The notes under the pieces were generated by a model. The model had not been told where the DNA came from. It did not search any database and worked only from the letters and a program-made list of their open reading frames with translations. The translations under genes and the position numbers were made by a program. A stretch of DNA of 64,000 bases from Xenorhabdus griffiniae (lineage in GTDB: Bacteria; Pseudomonadota; Gammaproteobacteria; Enterobacterales; Enterobacteriaceae), in assembly GCF_001028135.1 (NCBI RefSeq), contig NZ_LDNM01000031.1, positions 1 through 64,000 of the forward strand. The letters are read 5' to 3'. Shown one piece after another: positions 21,935 to 30,895 of this stretch. Every line of letters begins with the position of its first letter. Position 1 is the first letter of the stretch.

Positions 21935-22266
21935 TAATGTCTTGAGCAATAGATCGCATAGATACCGCCTTTGCCAACTCAGAGAAAGAACAGATTGATG
22001 TTCTGACTGAGCAGAGCCGTGTTGCGGGCTATCAACCCTGGCTATATTCAGTTATCTGTTGAGATGAATATTATCCACGTGACGCCGCAAAAAAGAACGC
22101 GCTTTGCGGCATTAATATTGTTGTTAGAAGAAGCCGAAGAAGAGCTGGAAGGGGAATGGCGGTTTAATGTGATAGATTGAGTTTTTTCTTCTGCTGGGAT
22201 GTTGTCGGGATGCCTTGAACTGCCGAAATGACCGCCAATTCTTAACGAAATGGCGGTAACGGTGGG
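21935..22266. pseudogene. Degraded coding sequence between tldD and darP
   Basis: No intact gene is seen in 332 nt. Codon-like sequence survives in two plus-strand frames: one reads FANSEKEQIDVLTEQSRV before a stop, and another contains a 38-codon open frame at 22064-22180 ending LEGEWRFNVID. The abrupt change of frame suggests a decayed gene. I do not recognise the parent family. In E. coli aaeR follows tldD, but no LysR signature is visible. An inverted repeat ACCGCCA/TGGCGGT (22231-22257) lies before the darP stop and may end transcription. Confidence 0.35.
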
Positions 22267-22803
22267 CTAGGCGGATTCCGATAATTCTTTCAAATACTGG
22301 AAAATTTGACGGTAGGATTTAGGTGGCTTGTTAGCGGCCTTTTCCTTTTTCGCATTACGAACCAATGAGCGAAGTTGCTGGCGATCAGTATGTGGATACA
22401 GTGCGATGACTTCGTCAAAGGCATCATCATTTTCGAGCAGTTTGTCACGTAGTTCTTCCAGTTTATGTAACACAATGACTTGCTGGTTGTGACGGTTTTT
22501 CAGTTTATCCAACGCCGTAGTGATTGGCTCAGGATCGCGGGCACGCAACAGTTTGCCAATTAATTGCAATTGACGGCGGCGTCCTTCCCGTTTGATTTTC
22601 TGTGCCAACTCAATAGCTGCCAGCAAATCTTCATCCAGTGGAATTCGCGCCAGTTGATTTTTGCTCAGTTCAACCAGTTCCATTCCCAACTTTTTCAGTA
22701 TTTCAGCATCCCGCTTGATTTCACTTTTACTGACCCAGATTATCTCTTCTTCTTCCTCTTCAGCAGGATAATTGTCGAGCCAATCTTCAGGCTGCATTGC
22801 CAT
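22267..22803 (-). CDS. darP: Ribosome biogenesis factor DarP (YjgA)
   Basis: DarP (YjgA) associates with precursors of the 50S ribosomal subunit and promotes peptidyl-transferase-centre maturation. The 178 residues carry the strongly conserved [18 protein letters not shown] near residue 23, the helix [20 protein letters not shown], and the C-terminal [16 protein letters not shown]. It is divergent from pmbA, and the 198-nt gap holds both promoters. The E. coli gene is also next to pmbA. Confidence 0.95.
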   Translation of the reverse strand: MAMQPEDWLDNYPAEEEEEEIIWVSKSEIKRDAEILKKLGMELVELSKNQLARIPLDEDLLAAIELAQKIKREGRRRQLQLIGKLLRARDPEPITTALDKLKNRHNQQVIVLHKLEELRDKLLENDDAFDEVIALYPHTDRQQLRSLVRNAKKEKAANKPPKSYRQIFQYLKELSESA

Positions 22804-23001
22804 AATTGTTTTCCTTCTAAAAAGGCCGGATAAGGTATGTTTTGGAGCATGACCTATCGTCCGGTGGGTGTTAACATCCTAATATTGTGTATTGTAACTG
22901 GGAAAATTGCCTGATTACCACTCTACATTCGTGTCATGAACCGGAAGCAGGCATTTTTTCTGACAAATTCTCCCTTTACTTCATTGGATTACGGTTAATT
23001 A

Positions 23002-24345
23002 ATGAGAGTTACTAATCAACAAATCGCGGAACAGCGCAAGCTGCTGGAAGAGGCGGTTGCCCATGCGCTGGAGTTAGCGAAAGCCGGTAGTGATGCTGCG
23101 GAAGTCGCGGTCAATAAAACGACGGGGATTAGCGTCAGCACTCGTTTTAGTGAAGTCGAAAATGTTGAGTTTAACAGTGATGTCGCGTTGGGGATCACGG
23201 TTTATCACCAGCAGCGCAAAGGTAGCGCTTCCTCAACCGATCTCAGCCCAGAAGCGATAGCCCGTACTGTGCAGGCCGCCATTGATATTGCGCGTTATAC
23301 TTCGCCTGATCCTTATGCTGGCCCGGCCGATAAAGCGTTATTGGCATTCGAAGCGCCTGAGTTGGATCTTTTCCATCCCGCTGATCTGGATGCAGATAAA
23401 GCGATTGAGTTGGCAGCCCGTGCTGAACAGGCGTCATTGCAGGCAGATGAGCGCATTACTAATACGGAAGGCGGAAGTTTCAACAGCCATTATGGTATTC
23501 GGGTGTTTGGTAATAGCCACGGTATGCTGCAAAGCTACTGCTCAAGTCGTCATTCTATGTCAAGTTGTGTGATTGCCGAACAAGATGGCAATATGGAACG
23601 CGATTATGCTTATACCGTGAGCCGCCATTTTGACGGGTTGAAATCGCCTGAGTGGGTGGGGCAAGAGTGCGCACGTCGTACGCTTTCGCGTCTGGGAGCG
23701 CGTAAATTACCAACGATGAAAGCGCCAGTTATCTTTTCTGCGGAGGTGGCTACGGGGTTGTTCGGTCATTTGGTTGGCGCGATCAGCGGTAGCAGCATTT
23801 ATCGTAAATCTTCCTTCTTGTTGGATAGCCTGGGCAAACCGATCTTGCCTTCATGGCTGACGATTGAAGAACAGCCGCACTTATTGCGTGGGCTAGCTTC
23901 AACGCCATTTGACAGTGAAGGCGTGCGTACAATACCACGTGATATTGTTAAGGCGGGGGTTTTGCAGACTTGGTTACTGACTTCCTATTCTGCCCGTAAA
24001 TTGGGAATGGTGAACACGGGCCATGCAGGTGGAATTCATAACTGGCGTATTGCGGGTCAGGGTCTGGACTTTACTGGCTTGTTGCGTGAAATGGGTACGG
24101 GCTTGATCGTCACTGAGCTGATGGGGCAGGGTGTTAGCGCGGTGACAGGTGATTATTCTCGCGGCGCATCCGGCTTTTGGGTTGAAAATGGCGAGATCCA
24201 ATATCCTGTCAGTGAGATCACCATTGCAGGCAATTTGAAAGATATGTGGGCGAATATGGTGACAATTGGTGATGATATCGAAACACGTAGTAATATTCAG
24301 TGTGGTTCGGTGTTACTGCCGGAAATGAGTATCGCCGGTCAGTAG
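23002..24345 (+). CDS. pmbA: Metalloprotease subunit TldE (PmbA)
   Basis: TldE/PmbA is the non-zinc partner of TldD. It resembles TldD in fold but lacks the HExxxH motif: the corresponding region reads [14 protein letters not shown]. The 447 residues match E. coli PmbA (450). Family signatures include [17 protein letters not shown] near the N-terminus and GAWVENGEI-like [15 protein letters not shown] near the C-terminus. The pair probably matures small peptides, which is relevant because relatives of this organism make many peptide antibiotics; that link is inference. Confidence 0.96.
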   Translation: MRVTNQQIAEQRKLLEEAVAHALELAKAGSDAAEVAVNKTTGISVSTRFSEVENVEFNSDVALGITVYHQQRKGSASSTDLSPEAIARTVQAAIDIARYTSPDPYAGPADKALLAFEAPELDLFHPADLDADKAIELAARAEQASLQADERITNTEGGSFNSHYGIRVFGNSHGMLQSYCSSRHSMSSCVIAEQDGNMERDYAYTVSRHFDGLKSPEWVGQECARRTLSRLGARKLPTMKAPVIFSAEVATGLFGHLVGAISGSSIYRKSSFLLDSLGKPILPSWLTIEEQPHLLRGLASTPFDSEGVRTIPRDIVKAGVLQTWLLTSYSARKLGMVNTGHAGGIHNWRIAGQGLDFTGLLREMGTGLIVTELMGQGVSAVTGDYSRGASGFWVENGEIQYPVSEITIAGNLKDMWANMVTIGDDIETRSNIQCGSVLLPEMSIAGQ

Positions 24346-24362
24346 GGATACTCAATCAACAG

Positions 24363-24391
24363 CAGCCAGTTTGGTGTCACTGAGCTGGCTG
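24363..24391. terminator. Candidate bidirectional terminator
   Basis: CAGCCAG (24363-24369) and CTGGCTG (24385-24391) form a 7-bp stem between the convergent genes pmbA and rnk. No strong T-tract follows on either strand, so efficiency is uncertain. Confidence 0.35.
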
Positions 24392-24395
24392 GAAA

Positions 24396-24806
24396 TTAGC
24401 GGTGGTACTCGCCCGCCGCTTCGGGCTGGTAAAGTAGTTCTAGTACTTTTATGCGGGTTGTTTCACCGTTTGGCAATGTCCATGTTATTTCATTATTCAC
24501 CCGCAAGCCCAGAAGAGCGGCCCCCAAAGGCGCCATGACGGACAGATGTTTGGTGCTGTCTTGCAGGGAAGCAGGGTAGACCAGTGTACGAACACGCTCT
24601 TCATCACTGCCCAGATCAATAAAGCGAACTTCACTGTTCATGGTGACAACATCGGCCGGGATATCTACCGGAGCCACTATTTCGGCTCTATCCAACTCTT
24701 CGTTCAAGGCTTCTGCGATGCGGGTATTGGCAAAAGCAGGTTGTTCCAACAGAGAATCTAAACGCTCGGCATCCAATTCATTGATAATGATTTTAGGTTT
24801 TTTCAT
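24396..24806 (-). CDS. rnk: Regulator of nucleoside diphosphate kinase
   Basis: Rnk is a GreA/GreB-like protein that binds RNA polymerase and influences nucleoside-diphosphate kinase and growth-phase responses. The ATG at 24806 gives [20 protein letters not shown] and 136 residues, the same length as E. coli Rnk; the longer frame would add 34 unrelated residues read from the leader hairpin. The C-terminal GreA-like domain contains [14 protein letters not shown] and [14 protein letters not shown] conserved type of leader hairpin lies upstream at 24839-24866. Confidence 0.95.
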   Translation of the reverse strand: MKKPKIIINELDAERLDSLLEQPAFANTRIAEALNEELDRAEIVAPVDIPADVVTMNSEVRFIDLGSDEERVRTLVYPASLQDSTKHLSVMAPLGAALLGLRVNNEITWTLPNGETTRIKVLELLYQPEAAGEYHR

Positions 24807-24838
24807 ACCACACTCCAAATTAGGCTCAATATAAAATA

Positions 24839-24866
24839 ACACCCCACATCGCAAGGAGGGGGGTGT
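24839..24866 (-). promoter_or_regulatory. rnk leader hairpin
   Basis: ACACCCC (24839-24845) pairs perfectly with GGGGTGT (24860-24866), about 33 nt before the rnk start. A leader structure in front of rnk is described as a conserved cis-regulatory RNA in gamma-proteobacteria; identity here is inferred from position and the GC-rich stem. Confidence 0.5.
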
Positions 24867-25011
24867 CATTTTCAAAGTGATTAAAATGATATTAGGCTGT
24901 TCTGCCACGAAAATAAAGAGATCATGATCACGAACTGTTTTGCATTGTTAATGAAACACGGCTTATCCGTCATGGAAAAAAGAACAGTCTGCCATCATTT
25001 TGAACGGTAGA

Positions 25012-26244
25012 TTATAAACCTGTCGTGACGATACGTGGGTTGGTTTCTCCCCAAATGGAAGAAAGCTCAACAACATGCATTCCTCCCCATTTCTGAATAT
25101 CAGACTGGGTGATTTCGTCGTTACCTTGTTTACCGAAAATAACCACTTCATCGCCACTCTTCACTTCCGGCAAGTCAGTCACATCGACCATCACGGTGTT
25201 CATGGAAACGCTACCGACAACCGGGGCACGGTGACCGTTGATCAGAACGTAAGCTTTGTTTGACATGGCAGAACTAAAGCCATCAGAGAAACCAACCGGC
25301 AAGTTAGCGAGCCTGGAATCGCGTTGCAGAATGTGCGTGTTGTCGTAACCGACACCATTACCTTTAGGATAGGTTTTAACAGAAGCAACACGGGTTTTCA
25401 TTTGAATCAAGGGCTTGAATTCTGGGTAGCTCGTGGTCAGAATGCCGTACAGCGCACTGCCAACGCGTGCCATGTCGAACTGTGCTTCAGGAATGCTCAG
25501 TGATGCAAAAGAGCTTGATGCGTGCAGCGTGATTTCGTCCCTGTTCAGATTTGCTGTTTTGATCAGCCAGGAAGTTTGTTCTTTGAAGTTTTTAATGCTG
25601 TCACGGATTGCATCCGTATCGGTGAATGCATGGTGGCTCATCATACCAACCAGTTTCAGGTTAGATAACTGAGCGATTTTCAAAGCTTCTTGCTTGCCCT
25701 GCTCCGTTTTCATTTCCAAACCATTACGGCTCATAAGACCTGTGTTCAGCATCAGATGAACGCGAATGGCTTTACCGTGTTTTTTGGCCAGGTCATCAAT
25801 AGCCTGGGCGTGATCCAGATCGCCGATCATCTCTTCCATGTCATAGCCCAGAGTGCTTTCGATTTCAGTAATGTCAGCCGTACGGACACGTATCAATTGT
25901 CCTTTAAAGCCACTTTCACGCACGATGCGGGCTTCTTCATTACTGGTGACGCCTACACAAGGTACGCCAGTTTTGATGATGGATGGCATCAGCAGATCGA
26001 TACCATGACCGTAAGCATCGCCTTTCAAAACCGCACACATTTTGGTGCCTTTATTCAGTTTCTTTTGCAGCGTGTGAATATTATTTTCGAAAGTCGTGGT
26101 ATTGATTTCAACCCAGGCATTATTGGTTGCTGCGATGCTTTCTGCATGGGTGTTATCTAAAGAGAGCACAGGCGCGGCTTGGGCAACACCCTGGGACAGA
26201 CTCAAACCAAGAAGAATTGCCAGTGTGGTTTTATTAAAACGCAT
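25012..26244 (-). CDS. Secreted broad-specificity amino-acid racemase (BsrV/Alr-like)
   Basis: This is a PLP-dependent fold-type III racemase of 410 residues. Unlike cytoplasmic alanine racemase, it has a signal peptide (TTLAILLGLSLSQGVAQA, cut near A23/A24). The PLP lysine is K74 in VLKGDAYGHG and the second catalytic base is Y300 in GNGVGYDNTH. The domain order, signal peptide and N-terminal extension match the periplasmic broad-spectrum racemases (BsrV type), which release D-Met, D-Leu, D-Arg and similar residues to modify peptidoglycan and biofilms. The substrate range is inferred. It stands alone behind an AT-rich 247-nt leader. Confidence 0.88.
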   Translation of the reverse strand: MRFNKTTLAILLGLSLSQGVAQAAPVLSLDNTHAESIAATNNAWVEINTTTFENNIHTLQKKLNKGTKMCAVLKGDAYGHGIDLLMPSIIKTGVPCVGVTSNEEARIVRESGFKGQLIRVRTADITEIESTLGYDMEEMIGDLDHAQAIDDLAKKHGKAIRVHLMLNTGLMSRNGLEMKTEQGKQEALKIAQLSNLKLVGMMSHHAFTDTDAIRDSIKNFKEQTSWLIKTANLNRDEITLHASSSFASLSIPEAQFDMARVGSALYGILTTSYPEFKPLIQMKTRVASVKTYPKGNGVGYDNTHILQRDSRLANLPVGFSDGFSSAMSNKAYVLINGHRAPVVGSVSMNTVMVDVTDLPEVKSGDEVVIFGKQGNDEITQSDIQKWGGMHVVELSSIWGETNPRIVTTGL

Positions 26245-26491
26245 GAAGTAAATCTCCAGTTTAGGAACTGTATATATAATGTTCTTCGTGTCATTGCGTT
26301 TTAATAATAAGTTTTTTTTAATTTAATTTCACATGGTTAACTTATTGAAAGCTAACATTTATTATCTATATCATACTATTTATAAATAATTAGATTAATT
26401 AACTAAATTAATCATCAAAACGTCTTGTTTTTACGCTTAGTGAAAATTTAACGAACAGATTATATTAATGATTTTTTATCTTTGGTCAGTT
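26245..26491. other. AT-rich intergenic region upstream of the racemase
   Basis: About 250 nt of very AT-rich sequence without a gene. It should contain the racemase promoter and the end of the monooxygenase transcript. No clear terminator hairpin is visible. Confidence 0.4.
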
Positions 26492-27817
26492 TTAATCACT
26501 GATTTCGCGTTTGCCCTGGCAATAGGCCACACCGAAGCGCTCTCTAATGGTCTGCTCTGTATAGTCAGACCGAAAGAGGTTTCTTTTTTGCAATATGGGG
26601 ATAACGTGATCGACCATAACTTGAAGTGCGTCAGGAAATGAATCAAAGTTCAGGTTGAACCCATCAGCAGCACTTTCCAAAAACCATTTTTCCATGTCAT
26701 CAGCAATCATTTCAGGCGTTCCCAACAACATGCGATGCATTCCCATATTTTGTAAAATAAGCTGATAAACGGTTAGGTTTCTGGTTCGGGCAAAATTCAC
26801 TATCTCTGATAAGAAGCCTTTGGAAACAATATCGTTAGATGATTTTTCGATGAGTTGATAAGGGAGAGGTTGGTGTAGCTTCAGGTCGTCAGGCTCTATC
26901 CCCAATTGCCGGGCCAGCATGATAATATCTTCATCTACATTCCTGAGTTCGTCCATTTTTGCCTTTCTTTCTTGTGCCTCAGCGAGTGTTGAACCAATGA
27001 TGGGGAATAAACCCGGCAAGATTTTTAGCGAGTTTTCGCTGCGTTTTTGAGCTTTCACTTTTGCTCTCAGGCATCGATAAAAATGTTTTGCTCTTTCAAA
27101 AGAGGTCTGTGAGGTAAAGACGATATCGGCAAATTTTGCTGCCAGCGCCTGTCCTGCTTCAGACGAACCGGACTGTACCAGCAGTGGCATGCCCTGAGGA
27201 CTGCGAGGAAGAGTTAATGGCCCGGTAACGGTGTAATATTGTCCATGATGATCAATACTATTCACTTGAGCAGGATCGGCAAACATCCCACTTCCTGCAT
27301 CAGCAATGAGCGCATCCTTTCCCCAGCTTTCCCATAACTTCATGACAACCTGAATGAATTCTTTTGCCCGTGTATAGCGCTCTAATGAGCTTGGTAACAG
27401 AATTTTTCCAAAGTTTTTTGCGGCGGCTGGATTATAGGTAGTAACGGCATTCCAGCCTATTCTGCCTTGGCTAAGATGATCCAGTGTTAAAAATTGTCGC
27501 GCTAAAATAAAGGGGTCGCTAAAGGTGGTGGATGCGGTACAAATAAATCCAAGATATTTTGTGACTGACAGGATTGATGACGAAACGATTAATGGATCTA
27601 ACATCTGCGAGGGGCCATGGGGGTGGCCATGTAATGACAATGAATCAGAAAAGAACAGCGCGTCAAATTTGCCTAATTCTGCCAATTTTGCAATTTCTTG
27701 ATAAAAAAGCGGATTTATAAATGCACGGGTATCGTTTTGGGTTCTCCATCCTGCGGGGTGCTGACCCACTCCTACTATATGGCAGTTAAGATGCATTTTT
27801 CTTTTATTATTAGGCAT
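26492..27817 (-). CDS. Flavin-dependent monooxygenase, NtaA/SnaA/DszA family
   Basis: This is a 441-residue bacterial luciferase-like monooxygenase of the group that includes nitrilotriacetate monooxygenase A, pristinamycin synthase SnaA and dibenzothiophene sulfone monooxygenase DszA. Such enzymes need FMNH2 from a separate reductase, which is not encoded nearby. Recognisable segments are NCHIVGVGQHPAGWR at the N-terminus, GRIGWNAVTTYNPAAAKNFG near residue 115, and PLLVQSGSSEAGQALAAKFAD near residue 212. The gene starts 39 nt after the cyclase homologue, so the two may be co-transcribed. Its substrate is unknown. Confidence 0.85.
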   Translation of the reverse strand: MPNNKRKMHLNCHIVGVGQHPAGWRTQNDTRAFINPLFYQEIAKLAELGKFDALFFSDSLSLHGHPHGPSQMLDPLIVSSSILSVTKYLGFICTASTTFSDPFILARQFLTLDHLSQGRIGWNAVTTYNPAAAKNFGKILLPSSLERYTRAKEFIQVVMKLWESWGKDALIADAGSGMFADPAQVNSIDHHGQYYTVTGPLTLPRSPQGMPLLVQSGSSEAGQALAAKFADIVFTSQTSFERAKHFYRCLRAKVKAQKRSENSLKILPGLFPIIGSTLAEAQERKAKMDELRNVDEDIIMLARQLGIEPDDLKLHQPLPYQLIEKSSNDIVSKGFLSEIVNFARTRNLTVYQLILQNMGMHRMLLGTPEMIADDMEKWFLESAADGFNLNFDSFPDALQVMVDHVIPILQKRNLFRSDYTEQTIRERFGVAYCQGKREISD

Positions 27818-27856
27818 AATGAGTTTCCGTTTTTGGGCTAAATAGTTTTTATGATA

Positions 27857-28813
27857 TCAACAAGATTTATTCAAATTTAATATGTTTTGTATTTCTTCTG
27901 ACAAGCCTATCGTATTTTCTCCGTGACTTAATTTTGTTGCTTTCCAAACACATTGGCCTATTACTTTAGGATGATATCCGTTCACATTCATAACCTTAAT
28001 GATGGCAGGGCCATAGGCAAGGCCTATGCCAATTCTTAAAGGTGGGAAATTATATCTATTCCATAAAATAGCATTAACATGATTAATTGTATTACTAATG
28101 CATTGTTCAGCAGCCAGATAAGCTTTATTGATTACATTAACCCGGTTGTCAGATCCAATATGAAAAAGGATTAATGCTCCATCGCCCAGCAACTCAGTTG
28201 CTTTTCCTCCTTCTTGTGCGGCTGTATAAACAATCGCTGGAATTAAAGCGGATGTCTCATAGATAATTCTTTGTAAACCGCACTCTATAACAGGAGAGGT
28301 GGGAAGCTGTTTGAAACTAGAGCTGGAGTCCCTCATATCCATCATGAATACCACGAATTCACTAACTTCAGGTTTGTTGCTTTCTAAGACAGGATAGCCA
28401 GGGATGAACGTTTTAACCATTTCTTTTTCTGACACTGGATTAAAATGGCTTTTGTCACTGAAGTCGGAAGGGAATGGGTAATTTACCGATTCAATCATGT
28501 TAATTTTATTATTTTTTTTAACGTTATTATAGAAATTATCACTAATAAAATTCATGGGTATATTAGTTTCATTTTTATATTGGTTTAATTTGTGTCGGAC
28601 TTGTTGCCATTCTTTTTCAGCACAATCGAGATTAAAATTAATTAACTCTATCAGGTCATTATCGGAACAAGGTTTAGTTGTTTTTTCTTTTGCTTTCATT
28701 CTTTTTAACTTATTTTTCATAGTTGCTTTGATGGCTGGGGTTAAGACTTTTAATTTATGTAATCGGAAAACTGAACATTGGCTATTTATTCTTTCACTAA
28801 TGTTCGATTTCAA
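27857..28813 (-). CDS. Divergent class III nucleotide-cyclase-like protein
   Basis: The 318-residue protein has a basic, low-complexity N-terminal part (residues 1-150, with a Lys-rich KNKLKRMKAKEKTTK) and a C-terminal class III adenylate/guanylate cyclase homology domain. The two metal-binding aspartates appear to be D159 in FMMDMRDSSSS and D211 in LLGDGALILF. RIGIGLAYGPA and KVIGQCVWKATKLS follow the usual order. In the last motif the transition-state Asn and Arg of VNxAxRL are replaced by W290 and K294, so catalysis may be altered or absent. Gene and flanks are AT-rich, which suggests transfer. Defence-type (Pycsar-like) cyclases are a possibility, but no membrane or TIR effector is adjacent. 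Confidence 0.65.
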   Translation of the reverse strand: MKSNISERINSQCSVFRLHKLKVLTPAIKATMKNKLKRMKAKEKTTKPCSDNDLIELINFNLDCAEKEWQQVRHKLNQYKNETNIPMNFISDNFYNNVKKNNKINMIESVNYPFPSDFSDKSHFNPVSEKEMVKTFIPGYPVLESNKPEVSEFVVFMMDMRDSSSSFKQLPTSPVIECGLQRIIYETSALIPAIVYTAAQEGGKATELLGDGALILFHIGSDNRVNVINKAYLAAEQCISNTINHVNAILWNRYNFPPLRIGIGLAYGPAIIKVMNVNGYHPKVIGQCVWKATKLSHGENTIGLSEEIQNILNLNKSC

Positions 28814-28858
28814 GTATTAAATATAAGGTTATTTTGCAATAAAAGGAATAACTATTAC

Positions 28859-28882
28859 ATTACCTGTTATATATCAGGTAAT
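28859..28882. promoter_or_regulatory. Perfect palindrome upstream of the cyclase gene
   Basis: ATTACCTG (28859-28866) and CAGGTAAT (28875-28882) form a perfect 8-bp inverted repeat with an 8-nt AT-only centre, 46 nt before the cyclase start. Its size and symmetry fit a dimeric repressor operator. No T-tract follows, so a terminator is less likely. Confidence 0.45.
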
Positions 28883-28898
28883 AAATTAAGACTCAAGT

Positions 28899-29012
28899 TA
28901 TATATCAATCCAACTTCAAAATGCGTGTTATATTTCCCTGCTGTGTGGGGAAATATAGGGCCTCGCGGCATCTTGCAGATTGCAGATTGCAACTTACAGT
29001 TTATCGAGTATA
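28899..29012. repeat. Dispersed palindromic repeat, copy 2
   Basis: This element matches the one at 10510-10616: it starts TATATCAATCCAACTTCAA, has the central stem TATATTTCCC/GGGGAAATATA, and ends CAGTTTATCGAGTATA. A small internal duplication (GCAGATTGCAGATT) lies at its right side. It separates the cyclase locus from the conserved npr operon. Confidence 0.75.
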
Positions 29013-29068
29013 CACTTCGTCTTTCAAATTGCCTCTTAAGACAATATTTTTATTGGGAGAAGGGCGTG

Positions 29069-29341
29069 TTACTCTTCGTCAAATCCTGCGTTGAAGAGTT
29101 CGATAATAGCCGCCAGTGCTTGTTGTTCATCCGGCCCGTTGACTTCAACGTCAATATGGCTGCCTTGCTCAGAATCCAGCATCAGCATGGCAATGACGCT
29201 GCGGGCCTCGGCCTGTAAGTTACTGCTATTGCGCAGTATCACTTCTGATTGAAACTGTTGTACCAGATCATGCAGTTTCATCGCAGGCCGGGCATGCATT
29301 CCGAGCCGATTTTTAATTTCAAGTCGTTGTTTGACTGTCAT
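29069..29341 (-). CDS. ptsO: Phosphocarrier protein NPr
   Basis: NPr is the HPr-like phosphocarrier of the nitrogen phosphotransferase system. It passes phosphate from PtsP to PtsN. The ATG at 29341 gives [20 protein letters not shown], with the phospho-accepting His in GMHARPA (H16), and 90 residues, identical in length to E. coli. Longer in-frame starts would overlap rapZ. It is the last gene of the rpoN-ptsN-rapZ-npr group here; the gene on its far side differs from E. coli. Confidence 0.96.
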   Translation of the reverse strand: MTVKQRLEIKNRLGMHARPAMKLHDLVQQFQSEVILRNSSNLQAEARSVIAMLMLDSEQGSHIDVEVNGPDEQQALAAIIELFNAGFDEE

Positions 29342-29357
29342 GGCTGTGTTATGCGTA

Positions 29358-30209
29358 TTACTTGCGTTTTTCCAGTGTGCGGTGGCGTGATTGCACGTTT
29401 TTGCCACGGGAACGAAAATAATCAGCCAGCTGTTCTGCCACATAGACCGAACGGTGTTTACCGCCTGTGCAACCAATAGCGACCGTCAGATAGCTGCGAT
29501 TATTGGTTTCCAGCATGGGTAGCCAAAGCTCAAGATAGCTCCGGGTCTGATAAATAAAATTATGAACTTCGGTATGGCGATCCAAAAATGCAGCCACAGG
29601 GCGATCCAAACCCGTCATTGGGCGCAGTTTAGGGTCCCAGTGAGGGTTTGGCAGGAAACGGACATCGAAAACATAGTCTGCGTCGATAGGAATACCATGT
29701 TTGAATCCAAAAGACTCAAACACCATCGTTAATTCTCGTTCCCGTTTGCCTAATAGACGTGTCCTGAGCATTTCCGCCAGTTCATGAACGGACATTTCAG
29801 AGGTATCAATGATCAAGTCAGCGCGTGAGCGCAGGGGTTCCAGTAAATCGCTTTCTTGGTCAATGGCACTTTCCAGTGACAGGTTCTTGCTGGAGAGTGG
29901 ATGCAGGCGGCGTGTATCACTATAGCGGCGGATCAGGGTATTACGATCCGCATCAAGAAACAGTAACTGTGGTGAAAAACTGTCAGGCAATTGCGTCAGT
30001 GCTTCTTCAAAAATTTCTGGCGACTCCGGCATATTTCTGACATCAATGCTAACCGCAGCCGAGATATCACGTTCGGCCAGTGTGTTTGCCAATTCCGGCA
30101 GTAACACAACGGGCAGGTTATCCACGCAATAGAAGCCCATATCTTCCAGTGCCCGCAAAGCAACAGATTTCCCAGAACCTGAACGACCACTGACTATCAT
30201 CAGCACCAT
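29358..30209 (-). CDS. rapZ: RNase adapter protein RapZ
   Basis: RapZ binds the small RNA GlmZ and hands it to RNase E, controlling glucosamine-6-phosphate synthase GlmS. The 283 residues carry a Walker A loop (GRSGSGKS) near the N-terminus, Walker-B-like [20 protein letters not shown], and the C-terminal RNA-binding region with [18 protein letters not shown] followed by a basic tail ([10 protein letters not shown]). It overlaps no neighbour: 16 nt separate it from npr and 40 nt from ptsN. Confidence 0.97.
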   Translation of the reverse strand: MVLMIVSGRSGSGKSVALRALEDMGFYCVDNLPVVLLPELANTLAERDISAAVSIDVRNMPESPEIFEEALTQLPDSFSPQLLFLDADRNTLIRRYSDTRRLHPLSSKNLSLESAIDQESDLLEPLRSRADLIIDTSEMSVHELAEMLRTRLLGKRERELTMVFESFGFKHGIPIDADYVFDVRFLPNPHWDPKLRPMTGLDRPVAAFLDRHTEVHNFIYQTRSYLELWLPMLETNNRSYLTVAIGCTGGKHRSVYVAEQLADYFRSRGKNVQSRHRTLEKRK

Positions 30210-30249
30210 GAGGTGACTCCCCCTAAATGTTTATAATTATAATCGCTAT

Positions 30250-30717
30250 TTATTCAGTAATAATTTTATACAGTTCTTCATCACTCTGCGCTGAACGCAG
30301 GCGACGGCAGAGGCTTTTATCTGCAAGGCGCTTTGCAATCAATGATAGTGAGTGTAAATGGGTCTGACACTGGTCTGATGGCACCAATAAAGCAAACAGC
30401 AAGTCAACAGGTTGATTATCAATGGCGTCAAAGGTAATGGGTTGTTCCAGGTGTAAAAATACCCCAACGGCATTATCCGAACACGCTTTATTCAATTTGC
30501 CGTGAGGGATCGCAATCCCGTTGCCAATTCCTGTTGTGCCGACTTTTTCGCGCGAAAGAATAGCCTCGAATACGGTATTTTCCGGCAGTTCAAGCTGTTT
30601 TGATGCCAGCTCACTGATAATCTCTAAGGCGCGCTTTTTACTCGAACAAGGTACGTTGTTGCGTGTACATGCGGGTGAAAGCACAGAGCTTAGTGGTAAA
30701 TCTGTTTCGTTGTTCAT
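30250..30717 (-). CDS. ptsN: PTS IIA-like nitrogen-regulatory protein PtsN
   Basis: PtsN (EIIA-Ntr) receives phosphate from NPr and regulates potassium transport and sigma-54-linked processes. The ATG at 30717 gives MNNETDLPLSSVL, aligning with the E. coli start; an ATG four codons upstream (30729) is also possible. The phosphorylated His lies in GNGIAIPHGKL (about H72). The usual upstream neighbour hpf is present only as a short remnant (30896-30967). Confidence 0.95.
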   Translation of the reverse strand: MNNETDLPLSSVLSPACTRNNVPCSSKKRALEIISELASKQLELPENTVFEAILSREKVGTTGIGNGIAIPHGKLNKACSDNAVGVFLHLEQPITFDAIDNQPVDLLFALLVPSDQCQTHLHSLSLIAKRLADKSLCRRLRSAQSDEELYKIITE

Positions 30718-30746
30718 TTCTTTATTCACTTAGGGCCTTGTTATAT

Positions 30747-30768
30747 CGGATGCCTGATGAGGCATCCG
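30747..30768. repeat. Perfect hairpin in the hpf-ptsN gap
   Basis: CGGATGCC (30747-30754) pairs with GGCATCCG (30761-30768) around a 6-nt loop. There is no T-tract. Nearby CGATCTACAGATCG is another short palindrome. These may be an mRNA stability or processing structure placed where hpf coding sequence was lost. Confidence 0.5.
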
Positions 30769-30895
30769 GTATTAATGCACTGCGCTCTAAAACCGATCTA
30801 CAGATCGCACTCATTACCAGTACTATAGGGCGTTATAGACGGTGTTATAGATAGAACAGTGATAATTTTATGACAGCCCCGTTGCCTAAAAGCGA

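Noticed and set aside
27857-28813. Complete Pycsar defence system
   Set aside because: No adjacent transmembrane or TIR effector, and the catalytic Asn/Arg positions are changed. Reported only as a cyclase-like protein.
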